Source: an uncultured cyanobacterium
GTDB lineage: Bacteria > Cyanobacteriota > Vampirovibrionia > Gastranaerophilales > Gastranaerophilaceae
NCBI GenBank assembly: GCA_902495705.1
Contig: CABUXT010000013.1
Coordinates: 1 to 52,142, forward strand
Direction of reading: 5' to 3'
DNA: 52,142 bases
Part shown: positions 32,168 to 40,997 of the stretch, in pieces
How the letters are laid out: every line of letters starts with the position of its first letter
Numbering within the stretch: the first letter of the stretch is position 1
Program-made: the position numbers and the translations under genes
The notes under the pieces: model-generated
Databases searched by the model: none
What the model saw: only the letters and a program-made list of their open reading frames with translations
Told to the model about the DNA's origin: nothing

Positions 32168-34204
32168 ATGAAGAAGGTTAAGAAAAGTAATCAAATATTG
32201 GGAACGGTTTTGGCTGTTTCTGCTATCTGTGCTTTGTCAATTCCGAGTTGTAGTTCAAAAGCTTATGCTGACGGACCTAGTGGTGTTTCAGGTTCTATAA
32301 ATGCCGGTTACGGTTATACTCACGGTATGGTTCCTGTTATGAATGAAGTCGGTGGCGCATCAATTCACGATAGTGATGTTATGAGATATGATAAAAACCG
32401 CCGTAGAGGTGAAGAAGATTATTATCAATATGAACAAAAACGCTACGGTACAGGCGGTTCTGCTGTAACAAATACTGCACCTCCGAATGCTATTCCTGAT
32501 GCAATGAAAGCTACAGTTGATGAAATCGGTTCAAAAGGTGTGTATATTAACTCAATTGAAGTTTCACCTTCTGAAATCTTAACAAAAGAAGAAATTAATG
32601 GCGTTATCGGTCAATATGTTGGTCGTAACGTTTTTATGTCTGATATTCAAGCAGCAATCAATGCTTTAAACAATATTTACGCTGAAAAAGGTTATGTAAC
32701 AGCAAGAGCTTATCTTCCTGAGCAAACTGTTTCAAACGGAAATATCAGAATTGAATTAATCGAAAGTAAAATCGGTAATGTTACAGTTGTTAATAACAAA
32801 TATACAACTGATAAATATATTTTGAAAAGAATGCCTGAAAAACCGGGTGAATTGTTCGATATCGTTAATTTGGAACAAGATGTTTTGGATTTCAACAGAT
32901 ATCATGACGGTGTAAACTTGGCTGCAAACTTAAAAGCAGGTACCACTCCTGGGACTACTGATATTGAGTTGACTGCTCAAGAAACATTCCCATTCCACCT
33001 TATCGGTATGATGGATAATGCAGGTCGTAGAAGCACAGGTCAATTGAGAGGCGGTCCTGCTATTGTTGCAGATAGTTTATTCCACCACAGAGACCAAATG
33101 ACTGCAGGTTCATACTTCTCAAGAGGTGCTATCAGTCCATTCTTTGATTACAGTTATCCAATCAACAAAAAAGATGGTAGAATCGGATTTTCTTATTCTT
33201 CCACTTTTGCAAAAGTTATCAATGGTCAATATGATTGGATGGGCTTGAAAAGTAATTCATATTTGTACAGTTTGTACTATGACCAACCGATTGTAAGAAC
33301 AAGAGGTTTTGAATTTAGAACCTTCGCATCTTTGAACTATAAACGTTCAAGAAGTTGGTCAAATTTGGGTAACTTGTTCTCACAAGCTTACGGCCTGCCA
33401 ATCGAAGACCCTATCAAAGATGTTGACCAAGTTACAAGTATCGATGTCGGTTTGAATATGAGAAAAGATACCAAATACGGTATTTGGTACATGAACCAAA
33501 ATGCATCAATGGCATTGCCTATTTTTGATAGTGAATCAAGCTACTTCAAATATTCAGGCGGTATCTTGAGATTGCATGACTTTTCTCACGGTGTAATCGG
33601 TCAATTACGCGGTAGTTACCAAGTTATTCCAAACAGCAAACACATTCCTTACTTAGACCAATTCCAAACAGGTGGTTTGGCAACGGTTAGAGGTTATTCT
33701 GAAGGTGTTATGCTTGGTAAGAGCGGTTACTTCTTCAGTGGTGAATTGATGTTCCCATTGTTACCTCGTACAATTACTACAAAAGAAGGCAGAACAAGGT
33801 CATTCATCGGCAACTACTTGAAAGGTGCTGTATTTGCTGATACTGCAGGTGTATTCCCTTATGTTGGTGAAGATATCTATGGTGGAAGTTACTTCTTAGC
33901 ATCAATAGGTATGGGTTTAAGAGTTCAATTACCGGGTGACTTGAGTGCTCGTTTATATTGGGGCTATCCGTTGATTAACAACGCATACGAACAACACAGA
34001 CACATGGGCAGATTCCACTTTGAACTTACTTTGGAACCTGATTTGGATAACTTGTTGAGTAAACGTTCAACAAAAGCACAACCTGCTCCTGAACAACCAC
34101 AACCTCAACAACCACAATTGGCTCCGGTTGAACCTATCCAAAACAATTATGATGATATCAGACACTATGACTACTTGTTAGATGGTTCTGCTACAGCATT
34201 GTAA
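32168..34204 (+). CDS. TpsB/ShlB-type Omp85 outer-membrane transporter
   Basis: A 678-aa protein. Signal peptide to ~34 (SKAYADG). Two POTRA domains at ~125-200 (VYINSIEVSPSEILTKEE, YAEKGYVTARAYLPEQTV) and ~201-272 (KIGNVTVVNNKYTTDKY). A 16-strand-type barrel follows, with the loop-6 signature TVRGYSEG (~506-513). Such proteins secrete a large TpsA partner or insert proteins into the outer membrane. The barrel seems to end near FHFELTLEPD (~620), yet ~55 residues follow, with a Pro/Gln tract (PAPEQPQPQQPQLAP); a C-terminal tail is unusual because the last strand normally ends the protein. No TpsA candidate lies nearby. A terminator hairpin follows. Confidence 0.88.
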   Translation: MKKVKKSNQILGTVLAVSAICALSIPSCSSKAYADGPSGVSGSINAGYGYTHGMVPVMNEVGGASIHDSDVMRYDKNRRRGEEDYYQYEQKRYGTGGSAVTNTAPPNAIPDAMKATVDEIGSKGVYINSIEVSPSEILTKEEINGVIGQYVGRNVFMSDIQAAINALNNIYAEKGYVTARAYLPEQTVSNGNIRIELIESKIGNVTVVNNKYTTDKYILKRMPEKPGELFDIVNLEQDVLDFNRYHDGVNLAANLKAGTTPGTTDIELTAQETFPFHLIGMMDNAGRRSTGQLRGGPAIVADSLFHHRDQMTAGSYFSRGAISPFFDYSYPINKKDGRIGFSYSSTFAKVINGQYDWMGLKSNSYLYSLYYDQPIVRTRGFEFRTFASLNYKRSRSWSNLGNLFSQAYGLPIEDPIKDVDQVTSIDVGLNMRKDTKYGIWYMNQNASMALPIFDSESSYFKYSGGILRLHDFSHGVIGQLRGSYQVIPNSKHIPYLDQFQTGGLATVRGYSEGVMLGKSGYFFSGELMFPLLPRTITTKEGRTRSFIGNYLKGAVFADTAGVFPYVGEDIYGGSYFLASIGMGLRVQLPGDLSARLYWGYPLINNAYEQHRHMGRFHFELTLEPDLDNLLSKRSTKAQPAPEQPQPQQPQLAPVEPIQNNYDDIRHYDYLLDGSATAL

Positions 34205-34231
34205 TTTGAAGAATCTTTTTGAGATATAATA

Positions 34232-34269
34232 ATAAGCGGAAGAAATTATTTCTTTCGCTTATTTATTTG
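34232..34269 (+). terminator. Intrinsic terminator of the TpsB-like gene
   Basis: ATAAGCGGAAGAAA pairs with TTTCTTTCGCTTAT (14 bp with one G-T pair, 3-nt loop; 34232-34262), then TTATTT. Confidence 0.85.
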
Positions 34270-34282
34270 TGAGGTATGAAAA

Positions 34283-34969
34283 ATGGGATGTAAATCAGTT
34301 TTTGTCACTGCGACAGGTACAGATGTCGGTAAAACCTATATTTCAGGTTTATTGGTAAAAAAAATGAGAGAATTTGGCTTGAATTGCGGTTATTATAAAC
34401 CTGCATTAAGCGGAGCTATAAGACAGCATGACGGTTCATTACTTCCTGGGGATTGTGATTATGTAGTTTCAACTTCTGGGTTAAATGTAGAGCCTGTCTC
34501 TTGTGTTTCTTATTGCTTTGAAGAGGCTGTCTCTCCGCATTTGGCAGCCGAAAGACAAGGTGTTAGAATTGATAAAAATGTAATAAAGACAGACTTTGAA
34601 AATCGCACGCATTTGTTTGATTACTTGGTAGTAGAAGGTGCAGGCGGAATTACATGCCCATTTAATATGAAGGAAGAACAGCTTTTGCTCCCTGATATTA
34701 TTAAATTTTTAGGCTTAGATATCGTGATTGTTGCAGATGGCGGTCTTGGGACAATCAATTCTGTTCTTTTGACTGTTGAATATGCAAAATCAAAAGGCTT
34801 GAATATCAAAGGTATAATTTTAAATAATTATGATGAATATAACTTTATGCATGTAGATAACAAATGCCAAATTGAGCGTTTGACTGGAGTGAAAGTTATT
34901 GCAGAAGTGAAAAAAGGTGAAAAAGATTTGAATATCTCAGAACAAGATTTGCTCAGGATATTTGGTTAA
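34283..34969 (+). CDS. bioD: Dethiobiotin synthetase BioD
   Basis: A 228-aa protein. P-loop VTATGTDVGKTYISG (~8-22), then GYYKPALSG, VVEGAGGITCPF and DIVIVADGGLGTIN, all characteristic of BioD. It closes the ureido ring of dethiobiotin using ATP and CO2. GAGG precedes the ATG. bioA follows by 25 bases in a two-gene biotin operon; bioB and bioF are not in the window. Confidence 0.95.
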   Translation: MGCKSVFVTATGTDVGKTYISGLLVKKMREFGLNCGYYKPALSGAIRQHDGSLLPGDCDYVVSTSGLNVEPVSCVSYCFEEAVSPHLAAERQGVRIDKNVIKTDFENRTHLFDYLVVEGAGGITCPFNMKEEQLLLPDIIKFLGLDIVIVADGGLGTINSVLLTVEYAKSKGLNIKGIILNNYDEYNFMHVDNKCQIERLTGVKVIAEVKKGEKDLNISEQDLLRIFG

Positions 34970-34994
34970 TAGTTGATAAGAAAGAAGGTTAATA

Positions 34995-36341
34995 ATGAAT
35001 TGGCAGGAAGAAGATTTAAAATATATTTGGCACCCATGTTCTCAGATGAAAGACTATGAGACACTTCCGCCAATTGTAATTGACCATGCTAAAGGGATAA
35101 ATCTTTATGACATCGACGGCAATTGTTATAAAGATATCGTAAGTTCTTGGTGGTGCAATTTGTTAGGGCATTGTAATCCAAGAATAAATGCTGCGATGAA
35201 AAAGCAATTAGATACTTTAGAGCACGTAATTTTTGCGAATTTTACCCATAAAACTGCGATTACATTGTGTCAAAGATTGATGGAAGTTATTCCGAAAGGT
35301 TTGTGCAAGTTCAATTTCGCTGATAATGGTTCTGCTGCAATTGAAATGTCTATGAAAATGAGTTTTCAATACCATCAACAAACAGGTAACCCTCAGAAAA
35401 AGCGCTTTATGGCTTTGACTGATGCTTATCACGGTGAAACAATCGGAGCATTGTCTGTTGGTGCATGCGATTTGTATTCAGAAATTTATAAGCCGATTTT
35501 GATGGATGTTGTCAGGGTAGAAGGTCCTGATTGTTTTAGATGTCCTTATGGAAAATGTCGTGACAATTGTTCTTGTGAATGTTTTGAACATGCCGAAAAA
35601 ACTTTTGAAGAATATGGTGATGAAACTTGTGCAATGCTTGTTGAACCGTTATTGCAAGGTTCTGCAGGTATGAAAATTTATCCGCCATTGTATTTGACAA
35701 AGTTAAGAGCTTTGTGTGATAAATACAATGTTCATTTAATTGCCGATGAAATCGCAACAGGATATGGGCGTACCGGAAAGATGTTTGCGTTTGACCATGT
35801 CGGTGTTTCACCTGACATTATGTGTTTATCTAAAGGGCTTACAGGCGGTTATATGCCGATGTCAATTTGTGTGACGACCCAAGAAATATATGATGCGTTT
35901 TATGATGATTATGGCAAAGGAAAGGCATTTATGCATTCTCACACTTATGCAGGTAATCCGTTAGCATGTTCTGCAGCGATTGAGGTTTTGAATGTATTAA
36001 AAGATGAGCAAATCATTCCGAAAGCTGTAGAAAATGGCAAATATTTCAATAAAATCATAAAAGAAAAGTTTGAAGATTTACCTTATGTTGGCGAAGTTCG
36101 TCATATCGGATTAGTTAATGCAATTGAAATAGTCAAAGATAAGAAAACAAAAGAGGGTTATCCGTCAAATCTTCGTTTAGGGTATCAGATTTATAAAAAA
36201 GCGCTTAAAAAAGGTGTTTTGCTAAGACCATTGGGCGATGTGATTTATTTCAATCCGCCATTGATTATTCAACCGGATGATATGGATTTTGTGACCGATG
36301 TTGCAAAAGAATGTATGGTTGAAGTAATGAAAGATATGTAG
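34995..36341 (+). CDS. bioA: Adenosylmethionine-8-amino-7-oxononanoate transaminase BioA
   Basis: A 448-aa class III aminotransferase. IWHPCSQMKDYE at the N-terminus is typical of BioA. DAYHGETIGALSVG and LIADEIATGYGRTGKMFAF follow, and the PLP lysine is K280 in CLSKGLTGGYMP. It converts KAPA to DAPA with SAM as amino donor. A Cys-rich insert (C180, C183, C188, C192, C194, C196) lies between the PLP phosphate-binding and Asp regions. I recall similar inserts in some gut-bacterial BioA; a metal site is possible but unproven. It is second in the bioD-bioA operon, with AGAAAGAAGG before the ATG. Confidence 0.95.
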   Translation: MNWQEEDLKYIWHPCSQMKDYETLPPIVIDHAKGINLYDIDGNCYKDIVSSWWCNLLGHCNPRINAAMKKQLDTLEHVIFANFTHKTAITLCQRLMEVIPKGLCKFNFADNGSAAIEMSMKMSFQYHQQTGNPQKKRFMALTDAYHGETIGALSVGACDLYSEIYKPILMDVVRVEGPDCFRCPYGKCRDNCSCECFEHAEKTFEEYGDETCAMLVEPLLQGSAGMKIYPPLYLTKLRALCDKYNVHLIADEIATGYGRTGKMFAFDHVGVSPDIMCLSKGLTGGYMPMSICVTTQEIYDAFYDDYGKGKAFMHSHTYAGNPLACSAAIEVLNVLKDEQIIPKAVENGKYFNKIIKEKFEDLPYVGEVRHIGLVNAIEIVKDKKTKEGYPSNLRLGYQIYKKALKKGVLLRPLGDVIYFNPPLIIQPDDMDFVTDVAKECMVEVMKDM

Positions 36342-36352
36342 GACATAAATAT

Positions 36353-36420
36353 ATGTCATTCTGAAAGGATTTAAAATCAAGGAGCGTCGCGACGTAGATT
36401 TTTTCCTGTTCAGAATCTCA
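36353..36420. repeat. Intergenic hairpin repeat between convergent genes
   Basis: The outer arms GTCATTCTGAA and GTTCAGAATCTC are shared with the other hairpin repeats in the window. Inside, AGGATTTAAAATC pairs with GATTTTTTCCT around a core containing GCGTCGCGACG. It could act as a two-way terminator for bioA and the mce gene. Confidence 0.65.
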
Positions 36421-36434
36421 TATCTTACAAATTA

Positions 36435-37322
36435 TCACTTCATCGGTTTGCCAAAGATAATTCTTGCACCGCCGAGACGTTGTTGGAGGGTCTTTTTCAC
36501 TCCGACAACAATGTCATTGACGTTACAAATGACAAGCTGTACACCATCAATCAAGGTGCTTAATTTTGGTACAAGTACGGAAAAATCCGAACTTGATTTG
36601 TTGAAGTTGCCTGAAATTGAGATAAATTCTTTTGACGAATTTGCAAAATTTGAGGTCATTTGCTCAATATTAGAACTACTGTTTTTGATATTTTGCTCGG
36701 TTATTCCATTATCCACTTTTTGAGTCATATTTTTCAAATTTTTGGTTGAGATTTCTAAATTCGCCATACCGTTTTTTAGATGGGTTGTTGATGCGAAAAT
36801 ATTTTCACGATTTTCTTTTAATATGTCAGTAACAAGTGTGAATAATTCGGTCAAAGAATCGGTTGTTTTTGTCGCAGAACTCAGCAAACTTCCGCCCTTT
36901 TCTGATAAATCGTCCAAATAGGCTTGGTTAATGTCAGATATTCCGCTAATCGTAAATCCTGATTCGCCTTTTATGATGTCGCCTGTTCTTATATATCTTA
37001 TCATCGGCGCAGGCGGATAGATGATATCGACGTATTTTATATCTTTGTCGTAATTTTTTATTTTCGCGGAGATGTTTCTCGGTAAATGCAGTCCTCTTTG
37101 GTTTAGTTTTATGTAAAGATAAGTTGTTTTGAAGTCTTTTGAAATTTTTAATTTGGTAGTTGTACCAAGTTTGTAGCCTTTATAGTACACTCCCATTTTT
37201 GATGGCATTGGGTCCATTTTGTTAAATTCAGCCTTGATATACGTGTGGTTAAGGTAATCAAATAAAAAACTTATCACACCAATAATCAATAAAAACGCAA
37301 GTACAATTTTTAAGTTATTCAT
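36435..37322 (-). CDS. MCE/MlaD-family protein (second copy)
   Basis: A 295-aa protein. Membrane helix 6-23 (VLAFLLIIGVISFLFDYL). Divergent MCE domain ~30-125 (IKAEFNKMDPMPSKMGVYYKG, YKLGTTTKLKI, IKGESGFTISGISD). Then a helical region with repeated Asn/Ser/Thr heptads (STKNLKNMTQKVDNG). It is shorter and more divergent than the 26169 protein, and its MCE strands keep the hydrophobic pattern. Role: lipid transfer across the envelope. No ABC transporter genes adjoin. folP lies 46 bases upstream on the same strand. Confidence 0.78.
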   Translation of the reverse strand: MNNLKIVLAFLLIIGVISFLFDYLNHTYIKAEFNKMDPMPSKMGVYYKGYKLGTTTKLKISKDFKTTYLYIKLNQRGLHLPRNISAKIKNYDKDIKYVDIIYPPAPMIRYIRTGDIIKGESGFTISGISDINQAYLDDLSEKGGSLLSSATKTTDSLTELFTLVTDILKENRENIFASTTHLKNGMANLEISTKNLKNMTQKVDNGITEQNIKNSSSNIEQMTSNFANSSKEFISISGNFNKSSSDFSVLVPKLSTLIDGVQLVICNVNDIVVGVKKTLQQRLGGARIIFGKPMK

Positions 37323-37368
37323 ATACGAATACTTGTCGAATTGTATGAAAAATAAATCCGTCAGGCAG

Positions 37369-38508
37369 TTAGTTCAATATGTCTTGAAAATTTTTGTGAA
37401 TTTTTACGTTATGAACTCTTATGTAATCAATTTTTTGTGTCATAAGTATGCTATCAAGAGCTAGTGTGTAGAGGTCTTTTTCATCATTTGTAGCATCAGG
37501 CATACCTAGCAGACTTTTGCGAGATAATCCTATCAATACAGGACACCCAAGAGTTTTCAATTCCTGCCAGCGTTTTAAAATTTCCATATTGTGAGCTTTT
37601 GTTTTGCCAAAGCCAATCCCCGGGTCAATTATGATATTTTCTTTTTTGATACCTTTTGATAGTGCAAAATCAATTTTTGATTTCAGATTTATAAATATTT
37701 CATCCATAAGGTTTTCATAATGCGGTGAATCCTGCATTGTTTCAGGTGTGCCTTGAGAGTGTTGCAAAATGATTTTAACTTGCGGATTATTTGCAATTAC
37801 ATCTGCCATATTTTTATCAAAATCAAAACCTGAAACATCATTTATAATATTTGCACCAAAATTTATACATTTTTTCGCAACTTCAGCGCATCTTGTATCA
37901 ATGCTTATCGGTGTTTTTATATCATTTGTTTTTATGTATTTTAGAATCGGAAGGAGTCTTTTTAATTGTTCATCTGGCGGAATCGGACTTGAATACGGCT
38001 TTGTTGACTCTGCGCCGATATCAATAATATCTGCACCATCTTTAATAAGCCCATTTAGGTGATTTTTTGCATTTTCAAAATCTAAAAATTCCCCACCGTC
38101 AGAAAAAGAATTTGTTGTGATATTCAAAACTCCCATAATTTGAGTTCGTTTTGGATATTTATTTTCTCTTAGAGAGATTAATTTTTCTCCGAGATGTTTT
38201 AAGCCAAACGGCTGAAATTGCAGTTTTTGACCGATTTTTTGTAATTGAGAAATACTTCCGCCTAAAATTACACAAGACTTTTCGACTTTGCCTGTGATAA
38301 CTTCTCTGTGCGTTCCACAATCTGCCCCAACAGTTAGTGCGGTTTGTTTTAGAATATTTGCTTGTGCACAGTTTAGGTTAAAAAGTTTAAAATTTTTGTA
38401 CTCAAATTTATCTTTGGCTTTGTTTGTATAGGTTTTGTCAAAGCCAATTTGTACAAGTTCTTTTTCTATATCGGAATTTGATATTTCTTTAATTAAAAAA
38501 TCGTGCAT
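37369..38508 (-). CDS. folP: Dihydropteroate synthase FolP with N-terminal extension
   Basis: A 379-aa protein; the core DHPS is ~265 residues, and an extra N-terminal domain of ~120 residues precedes IMGVLNITTNSFSDGG (~123). Other landmarks: DIGAESTKPYS, ISIDTRCAEVA, INDVSGF, DPGIGFGKT and LIGLSRKSLLG. The C-terminal RVHNV replaces the common RVHDV. The reaction joins pABA to the pterin in folate synthesis. The extension resembles those of some anaerobes and its role is unknown. The start codon lies in a terminator-like hairpin, and no good Shine-Dalgarno is accessible. folK and folB are not nearby. Confidence 0.92.
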   Translation of the reverse strand: MHDFLIKEISNSDIEKELVQIGFDKTYTNKAKDKFEYKNFKLFNLNCAQANILKQTALTVGADCGTHREVITGKVEKSCVILGGSISQLQKIGQKLQFQPFGLKHLGEKLISLRENKYPKRTQIMGVLNITTNSFSDGGEFLDFENAKNHLNGLIKDGADIIDIGAESTKPYSSPIPPDEQLKRLLPILKYIKTNDIKTPISIDTRCAEVAKKCINFGANIINDVSGFDFDKNMADVIANNPQVKIILQHSQGTPETMQDSPHYENLMDEIFINLKSKIDFALSKGIKKENIIIDPGIGFGKTKAHNMEILKRWQELKTLGCPVLIGLSRKSLLGMPDATNDEKDLYTLALDSILMTQKIDYIRVHNVKIHKNFQDILN

Positions 38509-38532
38509 AACCTAAGTTTAGCACGATTTTTT
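38495..38532 (-). terminator. Terminator-like hairpin containing the folP start codon
   Basis: On the minus strand AAAAAATCGTGC (38532-38521) pairs perfectly with GCACGATTTTTT (38506-38495): a 12-bp stem, 14-nt loop, with the T-run inside the 3' arm. The folP ATG (38508-38506) sits at the loop/stem junction. It may end the upstream message and/or control folP. Confidence 0.65.
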
Positions 38533-38559
38533 ATATTCTCAAATTTATGTAATTATTTA

Positions 38560-39075
38560 TTAAGAATTAAATTCATGGAATTGATGTTTGAAATCATCAA
38601 CTGCTATAGCGCCTGTTTTAACCGCTTTATTTACACCGGTAACAAGTACGAAAAATGCCAACGCACCACCTGCAGCACCTGCAATTTTCTTAGTTACAGG
38701 GCTATTGATAATCGGACCGATGAATCTTGAATTTTTAAAATGCTCAAGTCTTGTCATAATATCTTTTGTATACATTTTGATATTACTTCTGAATGTAGCC
38801 CACAAGCCTTGTGCCGCCTCAGCGTTTTTGTTTACCGCATTTGTTGTATTTGTAACAGTTTGCATCATTTGTTGCAAAACATGTTCGCCAGCCTCAGCTT
38901 TCAAGCCTTTTCTGCTTGCATATTTTGTAGCAGTTGTAGAAAGACCTGCCGCGCCACCGACACCTGCTGCTACTTGTTCTTTTCTTTCTTTGCGTTCTTG
39001 AATTTGAGCCTGAGTAAGAGGTTTGTGGTACGGTGTTTCTATTCCTTTATTAAAGTCAACACTTAGCGCAACCAT
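38560..39075 (-). CDS. Unknown 171-aa protein with one C-terminal membrane segment
   Basis: The N-terminus VDFNKGIETPYHKPLTQAQIQ is polar. Helical Ala/Gly-rich segments follow (VAAGVGGAAGLSTTATKYA, then TVTNTTNAVNKNAEAAQ). One hydrophobic segment lies at ~131-152 (IAGAAGGALAFFVLVTGV). It follows the 284-aa gene by 2 bases, so the two are translated from one message and may act together. It ends at a terminator-like hairpin before folP. No family recognised. Confidence 0.6.
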   Translation of the reverse strand: MVALSVDFNKGIETPYHKPLTQAQIQERKERKEQVAAGVGGAAGLSTTATKYASRKGLKAEAGEHVLQQMMQTVTNTTNAVNKNAEAAQGLWATFRSNIKMYTKDIMTRLEHFKNSRFIGPIINSPVTKKIAGAAGGALAFFVLVTGVNKAVKTGAIAVDDFKHQFHEFNS

Positions 39076-39077
39076 AA

Positions 39078-39932
39078 CTATACAGCCTCCCTGTATTCTT
39101 TCTCGATAGGTTCATCAACAAGTTGTTCGTCTAAAAAATTGTTATCAAAGTCATCATCAACATTGTCGCCTGTACCTTTGAAACTGTTTTTGTCGTCATA
39201 ATCGCGTTCATCAACTTCATCTTTGACTTTGTTTCTGTCTTCAGGTTTCATTGTTGCGTTATAAGCACCTGCAGCACCTGCACCAACACCAAATGTTGCT
39301 GATGTAGCTTTTGCTGCCTTGTCATAAATTTCTCCGGCAGACATTTCTTTTAACGGTGTGATAACTTTATTTGCACCTTTTTTAATTAGTCCGCCAACAT
39401 AATTAAAGCCTTTTCCAATGCCTTCAAATGTCATTACGACATATTTGCCGACAGCATTATTTCTCATAGCCTCTGTTGCTGAGGTGAATTTTTCGGCAGT
39501 TTTTGTAGCAAAATTTGATGCCTTAAACTTGTCGATTAAGTTGCCAAATTTAGTTTTAATAGTTTTGCCTGCATTTTTTAAGCCTTCGCCAACAGGTTTT
39601 AAAATATCTTCTGTATGTTTAGCAAATTTGCTGTTCAATCCTTTAATTGTTGTGCCTTTAATGATTTTTAAACCTTTAGATGCACCCCAAGCTACAGCCC
39701 AACCTTCTAATAAACCTTCTGATACAACTTTAAAGCCCTTAATAACTTTTTTCATAGCATCAGGAGTATGTTCATTTAACAAAGCCTCATCAAAAGCTTG
39801 TGATTGCTCTTTGTAATAATTCGTCTTGTCTTCAAAATACCTATCTTCAGGAGTTTCCTGAGGATTTCTCATACCAAATGCAGTTTGTTTCGCAGTTGCA
39901 TACTGTGTGAATTTCGGTTGGATTGATAACAT
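39078..39932 (-). CDS. Unknown 284-aa protein, partner of the downstream gene
   Basis: The N-terminus FTQYATAKQTAFGMRNPQETP is polar. A long helical, Lys/Gly-rich middle (FKVVSEGLLEGWAVAWGASKG, then KPVGEGLKNAGKTIKTKFG) has repeated amphipathic helices. A short Gly/Ala-rich hydrophobic stretch (ATFGVGAGAAGAYNAT) precedes a very acidic tail (GDNVDDDFDNNFLDEQ). Amphipathic helices suggest membrane contact. The upstream region shares ATATTCACAG plus a TATTAT -10 with the 7789 gene. Function unknown. Confidence 0.6.
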   Translation of the reverse strand: MLSIQPKFTQYATAKQTAFGMRNPQETPEDRYFEDKTNYYKEQSQAFDEALLNEHTPDAMKKVIKGFKVVSEGLLEGWAVAWGASKGLKIIKGTTIKGLNSKFAKHTEDILKPVGEGLKNAGKTIKTKFGNLIDKFKASNFATKTAEKFTSATEAMRNNAVGKYVVMTFEGIGKGFNYVGGLIKKGANKVITPLKEMSAGEIYDKAAKATSATFGVGAGAAGAYNATMKPEDRNKVKDEVDERDYDDKNSFKGTGDNVDDDFDNNFLDEQLVDEPIEKEYREAV

Positions 39933-40056
39933 ATTAAATTCCCCACTACTTACTTGTATTTATCTGCTCGTATAATACCTGTGAATATTATTTTTTGCTA
40001 ACACACCAGAGAGCCATTAACAAAATTTTACATTTTGACACACATATTATCCCATA

Positions 40057-40992
40057 TTAATTCAAATTTGTAAAGTGTTTTGACCCTTGATATGAATCTC
40101 TTTTTAACAATTCTCTATCAATTTTATTCAGGCAGTCAAGTTTAGCGCCAAGCCACCTCGGAGCTATTAAATTTTTCTTTAATCCGTTGCCTGCAAGTCT
40201 ATGGATTGTGGTTGTTGGCGGTAATATTTCCAAAAAATCGCAAACTAGATTTACATACTCTTCTTCACTCATAAAATCAATTTTTTCATTTTCGTAAAGT
40301 TGAGCAAGTTTTGTATCTTTTAAAGCACAAAGCATGTGGATTTTTACCCCATCAACTTTAAGTTCGGCTAATTTTTGTGCTGTTTCTAATATTTCATCTC
40401 TTGTTTCCCATAGTCCGAAAATTACGTGGGTGCAGACATTTATACCTTTTTCTTTTGTTTTTTCATAAGCTTTTAAAAAGCAATCAAAATCGTGTCCGCG
40501 GTTAATCTTTTTTAAGGTTTTGTCATGAATTGACTGTAATCCGTATTCGACCCAAGTGTAGTAATCTTGTGCAATATCAGAGATTAAATTTAGTTTATCT
40601 TCATCAACACAGTCTGGGCGTGTTCCGATAGATAAACCGACTACATCAGGGTGATGAAGCGCGGATTTGTAAATTTTTTCAAGTTCATTAACAGGTTTAT
40701 AAGTGTTTGAATATGCTTGAAAATAGGACATAAATTTTTCGGCTTTAAATCGGTCATGGAGCGTTTTTGCGCCGATATTTACTTGTTCTTCAATTGACAA
40801 CAGATTTGAATGTGCTTGAGAAAAACTTCCGCCATCATCACAAAAAATACAACCACCAGTCGATATTGTTCCGTCTCTATTCGGACATGAAAAACCTGCA
40901 TCAAGAGTTATTTTGTATACTTTCGCTCCAAATTTGTTTTTCAAATATGCGCTGAATTGGTTGTATCTTTTGTCTGTATTATTAAAAAGCAT
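40057..40992 (-). CDS. YhcC-type radical SAM protein (TIGR01212 family)
   Basis: A 311-aa protein. VYKITLDAGFSCPNRDGTI with C36, and GGCIFCDDGGS with C48 and C51, bind the 4Fe-4S cluster; this spacing is characteristic of the TIGR01212 group. Other blocks: YFQAYSNTYKP, GLSIGTRPDC, VEYGLQSIHDKTLKKINRGHD and RLAGNGLKKNLIAP. The substrate is unknown. It follows the zinc-ribbon gene by 5 bases, probably cotranscribed. Confidence 0.92.
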   Translation of the reverse strand: MLFNNTDKRYNQFSAYLKNKFGAKVYKITLDAGFSCPNRDGTISTGGCIFCDDGGSFSQAHSNLLSIEEQVNIGAKTLHDRFKAEKFMSYFQAYSNTYKPVNELEKIYKSALHHPDVVGLSIGTRPDCVDEDKLNLISDIAQDYYTWVEYGLQSIHDKTLKKINRGHDFDCFLKAYEKTKEKGINVCTHVIFGLWETRDEILETAQKLAELKVDGVKIHMLCALKDTKLAQLYENEKIDFMSEEEYVNLVCDFLEILPPTTTIHRLAGNGLKKNLIAPRWLGAKLDCLNKIDRELLKRDSYQGSKHFTNLN

Positions 40993-40997
40993 TTTTA

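Noticed and set aside
38588..39001. 137-codon plus-strand ORF
   Set aside because: Antisense to the 38560 gene, without ribosome-binding site; the minus strand has operon spacing and coding composition.
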